Shown here in pieces: positions 37,514 through 48,200 of a stretch of DNA of 64,000 nucleotides. The notes below the pieces were generated by a model. The model saw only the letters and a list, made by a program, of their open reading frames with translations. It made no database searches and had not been told where the DNA came from. The DNA comes from Argopecten irradians. Taxonomy: Eukaryota > Mollusca > Bivalvia > Pectinida > Pectinidae. The translations under genes and the position numbers were made by a program. Each line of letters opens with the position of its first letter. Position 1 is the stretch's first letter. The stretch covers positions 40,411,604 through 40,475,603 of the forward strand of contig NC_091142.1 of NCBI RefSeq assembly GCF_041381155.1. Reading direction: 5' to 3'.

Positions 37514-38452
37514 AGTCATTAGGCATAAAATTGTGAAATTAAATTCCTGTGAAAATAAGTTGGTTTACAGCAACAAAAGTCCCTTGATGAAATTGTGAAA
37601 TGTTAAAAAAAGGATTCATGTTGTAATAAATTCATATTTATACATGCAGATTATATTTCCAGCTACCATAGGCATAATGTTTCAAGTACAGGACTAACAT
37701 TTTACTTAGTCTACTCTATACACATCATCTTTACAATTTGTATATCAAAAGAGAAATATTGAAATAGTAAAATAATTAAATGCATACATACATGAATAGT
37801 ATTTACAGTTAATCACATCAAGTTGCCTTGCATTGAGTACAAACTTCGAATCAATACTTATATACCATATACCTTTAAGATACCAATATATATAAAATAA
37901 ATTATCATGCATATTATGCTGTAGTTTTAGGCCTTATGGAAATTAAGGTATACAGTTAATACATGTTTAACATATTCTAAACCAATTCTAAGCCAATTAT
38001 AAACATTGTCTTAAAGCCAATTATAAACATTGTTTTAATCATAACTAAAAAGCTGAAAACAAATTTCTAAAAGATAACACTAAATCGCCACAACCGCTTG
38101 TTTCATTAGACTATATTAGAATGATTTTGCAGGAATGTGAATTTTGAAATGTATATATATGTTTCAACCAGACTATACCCTGGTAGTTGTTTATCTGGGG
38201 TTAAATACTGGGTAGGTGCTGATAAGTATATACATGAATATGGCAAGAGCAACAAATTCTTCATTTTTAAAAAATCTAAACTGAAATTACACAATAGGAC
38301 ATCAGTATGACTACCGTAGTGAAAAACATGTAGCTGAATTCTCAACCCACAGACAACAATAGTCCAGTAAAAATAACCTTATAGTGACCACCCCTGTATA
38401 ACGACCACCTGCTTAATTAAACCGGAGTCTAACCAAACTCAACACAATTGGA
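37514..38452. other. AT-rich spacer
   Basis: No gene recognised. Has a 24-bp tandem duplication ('agccaattataaacattg', twice) at about 37990-38036. Confidence 0.5.
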
Positions 38453-39007
38453 CCTGTATATAAAGGTGACCTGTATATAAAGGTGACCTGTATATAAAGG
38501 TGACCTGTATATAAAGGTGACCTGTATATAAAGGTGACCTGTATATAAAGGTGACCTGTATATAAAGGTGACCTGTATATAAAGGTGACCTGTATATAAA
38601 GGTGACCTGTATATAAAGGTGACCTGTATATAAAGGTGACCTGTATATAAAGGTGACCTGTATATAAAATGAGGGACCTGTATATAAAGGTGACCTGTAT
38701 ATAAAGGTGACCTGTGTGACCTGTATATAAAGGTGACCTGTATATAAAGGTGACCTGTATATAAAGGTGACCTGTATATAAAGACCTGTATATAAAGGTG
38801 ACCTGTATATAAAGGAGACCTGTATATAAAGGTGACCTGTATATAAAGGTGACCTGTATATAAAGATGACCTGTATATAAAGGTGACCTGTATATAAAGG
38901 TGACCTGTATATAAAGACCTGTATATAAGGAGGTGACCTGTATATAAAGGTGACCTGTATATAAAGTTTGACCTGTGACCTGTATAGTTTAAAGGTGACT
39001 GTATATA
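38453..39007. repeat. 17-bp minisatellite containing a TATA-box-like word, about 33 copies
   Basis: The unit is GTGACCTGTATATAAAG, period 17 bp, with a few interrupted units near 38668, 38712, 38780 and 38910. Each unit carries TATATAAAG, matching the TATA-box consensus on the + strand, plus TGACCT, a nuclear-receptor half-site word. The long minus-strand frame across it is an artefact. Confidence 0.92.
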
Positions 39008-39640
39008 AATACCTGTCAATGATACCCCTGTACTTTGACTATTTTCATCTATATAAATTCTGATCTACCAGAGTTACTTCCCCTAGTTTCCCCCTGTCAT
39101 TACTGAGGTACCGTAATGAAACTCTAATACATCAGAAGGATCTATATACAGTAATACAGTTATAATGTTTTAATATAAACAAACTGGAACATGTCTAGAA
39201 TTAGATCTAAGTGATGACAGCAAAGTTTAGGCCAGATCAATAAAGACACATGTTTTAGAGAAATTTAAAAATGGTGTAAAGTTGATTTTAATCACTAGTA
39301 ACATTCAACACTGATATCTAACATGGATTGAAATGACATCTTAAACAATTCAATTAAACAAAATTTAACTTGTGACATACATGTAAATGTTCAATATCTT
39401 ATCCCTGGCATCCTACTTGTGTAAAGGACACCTGTCAGTAATGTAAGACCAAAGAACAATTGACTACATAATTGAGGTACATGTATTTATAATGGGCACC
39501 TGCAGTTAGGCTTCTTAGGCCCAATTAATGATTAAGTTTACTTTAATTTTAATTCTCAGAAGGTATGGTTAGAGAACCTTCATTAACTTTAGTCACATGG
39601 GGTAATGATTTGTTTTGGCTTTCTGTAAACTACATTTGTA
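39008..39640. other. Spacer without recognised features
   Basis: AT-rich, with no coding signal or repeat recognised. Confidence 0.5.
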
Positions 39641-40190
39641 TTGGTTTTGTAGGTGGGGTTATACCTGAGTGGGGACCCCGGAGGGATTTACAGGGGTGGG
39701 AGGATATATGCAGTGTGGGAGTGGGGTGGGAGGAGATATACAGGGGTAGGATAGGGTGAGAGTAGTTATCAAGGGCTGGGTGGGGTTATGGAAAGGAGGG
39801 AGGGGATTAACACGGGTGAATGATCTAAAAGTAGGAGAGGTTATACAGGAGTGAGTGGATTGAGTTATAGAATGGTGGGTGAATTTATAAAGATGTGGGT
39901 GGAGTTATCAAGGAGTAAATTGTGTTATAGAGGGGTGGGTAGGGTTACACTTTGATAAATGGGGTTATACAGAGTGGTAGGGGTAATAAGGGGAGAGTAA
40001 AGTTATATAGAAGTGGGTTATAAGAGGATGGTGGAGTACCATAGAAAAGGGTGGGGTCATACAGGGATGGGCAGGGTTATGGGTGGGTGGGGTCATACAG
40101 GGATGGGCAGGGTTATACAGGGGTGGGTGGGGTCATACACAGATGGGCAGGGTTATACAGGGGTGGGTGGGGTCATTCAGGGGTGATGTA
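39641..40190. repeat. Degenerate G-rich array with G-quadruplex potential
   Basis: Imperfect units of the type 'ggtggggttatacaggg...'. At about 40080-40103 the + strand reads GGGTGGGTGGGG, a 7-nt loop, then GGG, fitting a four-run quadruplex with short loops. Repeated again near 40120-40170. Confidence 0.7.
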
Positions 40191-42113
40191 ATGTGACAAG
40201 AAAGGACGGACATGATTTACATTTGGGACATACAAAGTTAACAGAAAGAACAAGATTAAGAAATGCTCAGCTAAACCAGAATTAATCTAACATTTCCTAA
40301 TCTAAAATAGTCTTTTAAGCTATTTCTTGAACTTAAACTACATAAGAATTAACCTTCATGAAAAATCATCAACAACAAAGAAACTACAGTAGAAAAAAAG
40401 TAACAATAACCATAGAAGTCCCAAAAACCGTTAACACCAAGCTAAGTTTGTATTGTAATCTCCTGGTAATAATCTCCCCATCATAGCTTATATATTTATC
40501 TTCAACAATTTAAGATTAATTACTGTAATGAAATATAAATTGTCTTGGAAACATGGATAATCATCACCATAAAAACCTGAAATATTAATGGAAAATCAAA
40601 ACCTTTAAAGGAATATATATGTTATTAACTCAAATCAATTAACTGAAACAGACAATCAAAAATAGTACCAATGATCTCTATATAACAATATTAATCCATA
40701 AACAATCCCCCTCTCCTTGCTTTCATCCCTGAAGACACATTTAGACTTTTCTAAATCAAAAACTAGACCAGTCTATCATGAGAATTCTGGGGGGAATGAG
40801 TTAATGTGTATACATTTCAAACTTATTTTTTATACACAACATGAAATCTTATTTGTGATCAGGGTCTATCTGTTCAAAAGGTTTCTTCAAAAGCAGGATG
40901 TGTGCAAAAGTTGAGATAGATTATGAGAGGGGCTTATTTGAGATGTTTTACTCGTGAACAGAACTCCTGGTATATTGGTGAACACAATAAATTGTGGGAA
41001 GAGGTCATTTCTGGAACACAACAAAACAGAAAAATCTGATTTGATCCCTTAATGTAGATATAGTTTCACCAGATACAGATCTGTACAACATCACAGACTA
41101 CAGCTAAAACATGACTTGATTTCACTAGATGACTGCAGCTTTCCTTAGACAACAGAACGTGATTAGGGCAGTGTCTTTTTTCAAATGATAAATTAATCTT
41201 GCAGTATTTTGAATTCATTTTACAAGCAAAATTTATAAAGAAATAACCATAACACTAATAAGTCTATGTATAGTCTCCTCACTATTGCGTTTTTCTCTGT
41301 AATAATTACAAAAGATCCAAATTTATACTACAGATTTAACCAAGGGGAGATAATCTAATGGTTGGCAGTACAACTATTCATTCCCAAAAGTATTTCGGTT
41401 TTGAGTAAAAAAGATTTTTTTCTTCTGTTTTTCATTTTCCACGTAAATACTAAAATTCTTCGGATAATGTTTTGTTCTGAGGTGATGATAGACCCCCACC
41501 CCCATCCCAACTGGTTCAATGATGTTATACATGATCTGACAGTTTATATCACAGCTCATCAATTAAACAAAGAATTTGACATAATCAAACTTTCTCACAA
41601 CCCAAGGTCTTATAATAACTCAAGAAACTGGTGCTTCAGTCACAACTCTCTTGCATCTCTCAATCGGCTTCTAAAACATTACCTTATAGTAACATCACTG
41701 CACTTATGCTGTATAGCAGCTGGGAGAGAAGCCAACTGTGATTTCACCTCAAACCTTTTGCAGATTTCTTAAGAAGAATAATGTAAAGTCAGAAAACTTG
41801 ATATTTTGTTTTCTTAAGAAGCTGCAGACAGTGATTTTGTTTGATCCATGATTCAAGTTTGCTACAGACAAGTGTCTTTTGGAAGCTGGAGAAAAAATTG
41901 TTGACCTAGTGGTAGAGATGAAGATAAAAAGGATTTTGTCCTCAATGTAACATCATTTTGGCCTTGTTGATTCACAATTATAATGCTGAAATTAAAGTAA
42001 TTTTCAGAACTGAAGTGGGATGTAGAAAGTGTCCAGTATATATATTTTACTGCAGTGATTTTCAGAACTGAAGTGGGACGAGGAAAGCGTCCAGTATTTG
42101 ACTGCAGTGATGT
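40191..42113. other. GUCD1 3'-flanking/3'UTR region
   Basis: No PELO or other exon recognised. Includes a tandem duplication of about 55 bp at about 42000-42110 ('cagaactgaagtggga...cagtga', twice) immediately downstream of the GUCD1 stop, hence probably in its 3'UTR. A plus-strand frame at 41362-41772 starts at TTG and resembles nothing known. Confidence 0.45.
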
Positions 42114-42202
42114 TCAGGGGTTAAAGATGAACAGGGTATCCTCATCTGTACCATGGCTTTTTCTTGCTTTGTCAAATTTGTCCATTCGGCTGCAACATAC
42201 AT
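42114..42202 (-). CDS. GUCD1: GUCD1 exon 9 (last coding)
   Basis: Acceptor TTTTGTTCCAG. Encodes VCCSRMDKFDKARKSHGTDE then DTLFIFNP and TGA. Corresponds to the human end ...YGTDEDILFVYLDS. Confidence 0.9.
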
Positions 42203-45200
42203 CTGGAACAAAAAACATTTCTCCACTAGTTTTTAAACATGACATTTTTTGATAATCTTAAAGATGCTCCAGTTTTTGATAGTGAAAAAGTACCATTTGT
42301 CAGCGATGGAGCATCTTTAATGTCATTGATAAACAAGTCATCAATGATTCTGGATTCCAGTGACCAGGTAGCTACCTTTGTATGAAATTTCAACAAAATT
42401 TATCAATAAGTTATCTCTGGAAAGACAGACAGACAGACAAGAAATTAATACTATATTCCCCTCCTGTTTTTCAGAGGACTAATATCAATCTGCCATGAGA
42501 GAGTTCAAAAGATTAGGAGAACATTCCACTTTGTGTGAGACCTCTACCAATCACAGTACTTAAGTTCTTGCTACCCTCGTGTATGAATGGGGGTTATTTA
42601 TAGTAATGTCAAACTCTGTCAGTCGATTGATTTACTCTCAAGTTTATATGGCGACTAAGTTTCACTGGACATTTTCATTTATTCTGTTTGTCTGGTTGGA
42701 ACTAGTTGTTTATTCATTAATCAATAACCAACTTGGTGATTTTATATTGTTTTCAGAGAAGTCTGGACAAAGTTCTCATAGGTCTATATCAAAATCTAGA
42801 GGTCAGTCAGGATTTATACTTGAAATAATTACATTAACAAGAGACCCATGGACCTTGACGGCCAACTGACTATTGGCACAAAACAACATAGTCATATAGT
42901 ATACAGTAGTGGCTAAGTATAAAAGCAATACAACAAGTTTCCAAAATATTTCATGACTTTGACCTTAAAAGTACATAAAGGTCATTCACTTGAACAAACT
43001 AGGTAGCTCTTTATCCTAGACCCAATTTGAGTAACCTAGGTCTTTTGGTTCTTGAGAAGAAGTTGTTTAAAGAATTTAGCCTATTTGACCCCAGAGACCT
43101 TTAATGAAGGTCAAGGTCATTTATTTGGACAAACTTGGTAGCCCTTCATCCCAGCATGCTAATGGCAAAACATCAGTACCCTAGGCCTTTCGGTTATTGA
43201 GAAGAAGTTGTTGAATGAAAAGTTTACGCAGGGCCCACGGAGCAACGTGCACGACGACAGACGAAGCATGATGACAATAGGTCATCCTGACCCTTCGTGT
43301 TAAATGACCTAAAAATGGTCCAACCAGACCAACCCCGTAAACAAAAACGCCCATCCTCTTTCTGCCATTATAACTCAGATAAACATGAGGTTTCTCAAAA
43401 TGACCTTCACTTTCTGTGACTTATAGCATATAAGAGTAAGAACCCTGCCCGTTTGACTCCCGAGTGTACGAGTTAAAGGCAGCCAACGATAAAATCATCC
43501 CTAATTAACATTAATTACATATCCTCACTTACCTTCATCATATGAAGGGTTTTTATAGAACACTCGTTTCTTTCTTTGATCAAATCCACACACAACCACA
43601 AAATGTCCTGAAAATACATAGAAAAATTACATTTGTACTATCAGTAAGATAATAAATAGTTGATATATCATAAAACTAACAAGAGGCCTAGAGGGCTTGT
43701 ATCGCTCACCTGGTTTGTAATGCCAAGTAATGTTCTGAATACAGGTTCATTGTTTCTTCTCTGAAGGAATTTTAATATTAACCTCTAAATCCCCTATTGG
43801 GCCCCAACCCTCCCGCCTCCAGGGGGTCAGAGCCAAGATTTATACAAGTTCTGTTCCCCTTCTTCCAAGGATGTTTATGGCCAAATTTGGTCACAATCCC
43901 AACAAAACTCTAGGACAAGAAGTGATTTATAGGATTTACCTCTATTTCCCCTATTGGGCCCCACCCGTCCTGCCCTCGGGGGGCCAGAGTCAAAATTTAT
44001 ACGAGTTCTGTTCCCCTTCTTCCCCAAGGATGTTTGTTGCCAAATTTGGTTACAAACCATGCAGAACTCTATGACTAGTAGCAATTTAAAGGATTTACCT
44101 CTATTTCCCCTATTGGGCCCCGCCCCTCCTGCCCCCGGGGGACCAGAGCCAAAATTTATACAAGTTCTGTTCCCCTTCCCCCAAGGATGTTTGTGGCCAA
44201 ATTTGGTTACATTCCATTCAGAACTCTATGACTAGTAGCGATTTAAAGGATTTACCTCTATTACCCCTATTGGGCCCCGCCCCTCCTGCCCCCCGGGGAC
44301 CAGAGCCAAAATTTATACAAGTTCTGTTCCCCTTCCCCAAAGGATGTTTGTGGCCAAATTTGGTTACATTCCATTCAGAACTCTATGACTAGTAGCGATT
44401 TAAAGGATTTACCTCTATTTCCCCTATTGGGCCCCGCCCCTCCTGCCCCCGGGGGACCAGAGTCAAAATTTACACAAGTTCTGTTCCCCTTCCCCCAAGG
44501 ATGTTTGTGGCAGAATTTGGTTACAATTCATGTAGAACTCTATTACAAGTAGCGATTTAAAGGATTTACCTCTATTTCCCCTATTGGGCCCCGCCCCTCC
44601 TGCCCCTGGGGGACCAGAGCCAAAATTTATACAAGTTCTGTTCCCCTTCCCCAAAGGATGTTTGTGGCCAAATTTGGTTACATTCCATTCAGAACTCTAT
44701 GACAAGTAGCGATTTCAAAGGATTTACCTCTATTACCCCTATTGGGCCCCGCCCCTCCTGCCCCCGGGGGACCAGAGCCAAAATTTATACAAGTTCTGTT
44801 CCCCTTCCCCCAAGGATGTTTGTGGCCAAATTTGGTTACATTCCATTCAGAACTCTATGACTAGTAGCGATTTAAAGGATTTACCTCTATTTCCCCTATT
44901 GGGCCCCGCCCCTCCTGCCCCCGGGGGACCAGAGCCAAAATTTATACAAGTTCTGTTCCCCTTCCCCCAAGGATGTTTGTGGCCAAATTTGGTTACATTC
45001 CATGCAGAACTCTATGACTAGTAGCGATTTAAAGGATTTACCTCTATTTCCCCTATTGGGCCCCGCCCCTCCTGCCCCCGGGGGACCAGAGCCAAAATTT
45101 ATACAAGTTCTGTTCCCCTTCCCCCAAGGATGTTTGTGGCCAAATTTGGTTACATTCCATTCAGAACTCTATGACTAGTAGCGATTTAAAGGATTTACCT

Positions 45201-48200
45201 CTATTTCCCCTATTGGGCCCCGCCCCTCCTGCCCCCTGGGGACCAGAGCCAAAATTTATACAAGTTCTGTTCCCCTTCCCCCAAGGATGTTTGTGGCCAA
45301 ATTTGGTTACATTCCATTCAGAACTCTATGACAAGTAGCGATTTAAAGGATTTACCTCTATTTCCCCTATTGGGCCCCGCCCCTCCTGCCCCTGGGGGAC
45401 CAGAGCCAAAATTTATACAAGTTCTGTTCCCCCTCCCCCAAGGATGTTTGTGGCCAAATTTGGTTACAATCCATGCAGAACTCTATGACAAGTAGCGATT
45501 TAAAGGATTTACCTCTATTTCCCCTATTGGGCCCCGCCCCTCCTGCCCCTGGGGGACCAGAGCCAAAATTTATACAAGTTCTGTTCCCCCTCCCCCAAGG
45601 ATATTTGTGGCCAAATTTGGTTACAATCCATTCAGAACTCTATGACTAGTAGCGATTTAAAGGATTTACCTCTATTTCCCCTATTGGGCCCAGCCCCTCC
45701 TGCCCCTGGGGGACCAGAGCCAAAATTTATACAAGTTCTGTTCCCCTTCCCCCAAGGATGTTTGTGGCCAAATTTGGTTACATTCCATTCAGAACTCTAT
45801 GACTAGTAGCGATTTAAAGGATTTACCTCTATTTCCCCTATTGGGCCCCGCCCCTCCTGCCCCGGGGGACCAGAGCCAAAATTTATACAAGTTCTGTTCC
45901 CCTTCCCCCAAGGATGTTTGTGGCCAAATTTGGTTACATTCCATTCAGAACTCTATGACAAGTAGCGATTTAAAGGATTTACCTCTATTTCCCCTATTGG
46001 GCCCCGCCCCTCCTGCCCCCGGGGGACCAGAGCCAAAATTTACACAAGTTCTGTTCCCCTTCCCCCAAGGATGTTTGTGGTGGAAATTTGGTTACAATTC
46101 ATGTAGAACTCTATGACAAGTAGCGATTTAAAGGATTTACCTCTATTTCCCCTATTGGGCCCCGCCCCTCCTGCCCCCGGGGGACCAGAGCCAAAATTTA
46201 TACAAGTTCTGTTCCCCTTCCCCAAAGGATGTTTGTGGCCAAATTTGGTTACATTCCATTCAGAGCTCTATGACAAGTAGCGATTTTAAAGGATTTACCT
46301 CTATTTCCCCTATTGGGCCCCGCCCCTCCTGCCCCCGGGGGGTCAGAGCCAAAATTTATACAAGTTCTGTTCCCCTTCCCCCAAGGATGTTTGTGGCCAA
46401 ATTTGGTTACAAACCATGCAGAACTCTAGGACAAGTAGCGATTTATAGGATTTACCTCTATTTCCCCTATTGGGCCCCGCCCCTCCTGCCCCTGGGGGAC
46501 CAGAGACCAAAATTTATACAAGTTCTGTTCCCCTCCCCCAAGGATGTTTGTGGCCAAATTTGGTTACATTCCATTCAGAACTCTATGACTAGTAGCGATT
46601 TAAAGGATTTACCTCTATTTCCCCTATTGGGCCCCGCCCCTCCTGCCCCCGGGGGACCAGAGCCAAAATTTATACAAGTTCTGTTCCCCTTCCCCAAAGG
46701 ATGTTTGTGGCCAAATTTGGTTACATTCCATTCAGAACTCTATGACAAGTAGCGATTTAAAGGATTTACCTCTATTTCCCCTATTGGGCCCCGCCCCTCC
46801 TGCCCCCTGGGGACCAGAGCCAAAATTTATACAAGTTCTGTTCCCCTTCCCCCAAGGATGTTTGTGGCCAAATTTGGTTACAATCCATTCAGAACTCTAT
46901 GACAAGTAGCGATTTAAAGGATTTACCTCTATTTCCCCTATTGGGCCCCGCCCCTCCTGCCCCCGGGGGACCAGAGCCAAAATTTATACAAGTTCTGTTC
47001 CCCTTCCCCAAAGGATGTTTGTGGCCAAATTTGGTTACATTCCATTCAGAGCTCTATGACAAGTAGCGATTTCAAAGGATTTACCTCTATTTCCCCTATT
47101 GGGCCCCGCCCCTCCTGCCCCCGGGGGACCAGAGCCAAAATTTATACAAGTTCTGTTCCCCTTCCCCAAGGATGTTTGTGGCCAAATTTGGTTACATTCC
47201 ATTCAGAACTCTATGACTAGTAGCGATTTAAAGGATTTACCTCTATTTCCCCTATTGGGCCCCGCCCCTCCTGCCCCCTGGGGGACCAGAGCCAAAATTT
47301 ATACAAGTTCTGTTCCCCTTCCCCCAAGGATGTTTGTGGCCAAATTTGGTTACATTCCATTCAGAACTCTATGACTAGTAGCGATTTAAAGGATTTACCT
47401 CTATTTCCCCTATTGGGCCCCGCCCCTCCTGCCCCCTGGGGACCAGAGTCAAAATTTATACAAGTTCTGTTCCCCTTCCCCAAGGATGTTTGTGGTAGAA
47501 TTTGGTTACAATTCATGTAGAACTCTATTACAAGTAGCGATTTAAAGGATTTACCTCTATTTCCCCTATTGGGCCCCGCCCCTCCTGCCCCCAGGGGACC
47601 AGAGCCAAAATTTATACAAGTTCTGTTCCCCTTCCCCAAAGGATGTTTGTGGCCAAATTTGGTTACATTCCATTCAGAGCTCTATGACAAGAAGCGATTT
47701 CAAAGGATTTACCTCTATTTCCCCTATTGGGCCCCGCCCCTCCTGCCCTCGGGGGACCAGAGCCAAAAGTTTATACAAGTTCTGTTCCCCTTCCCCCAAG
47801 GATGTTTGTGGCCAATTTTGGTTACAATTCATGCAGAACTCTAGGACAAGTAGCGATTTAAAGGATTTACCTCTATTACCCCTATTGGGCCCCGACCCCT
47901 CCTGCCCCTGGGGGACCAGAGCCAAAATTTATACAAGTTCTGTTCCCCTTCCCCAAAGGATGTTTGTGGCCAAATTTGGTTACATTCAATTCAGAACTCT
48001 ATGACAAGTAGCGATTTAAAGGATTTACCTCTATTTCCCCTATTGGGCCCCGCCCCTCCTGCCCCCGGGGGACCAGAGCCAAAATTTATACAAGTTCTGT
48101 TCCCCTTCCCCCAAGGATGTTTGTGGCCAAATTTGGTTACCATTCCATTCAGAAGCTCTATGACAAGAAGCGATTTAAAGGATTTACCTATATTACCCCT

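Noticed and set aside
38429..39019. 196-codon minus-strand ORF (repeated HLYIQVTFIYRSPLYTG)
   Set aside because: Artefact of the 17-bp array.
41362..41772. 136-codon plus-strand ORF near the GUCD1 3' end
   Set aside because: Begins at TTG, shows no recognisable domain, and lies antisense to the probable GUCD1 3'UTR.
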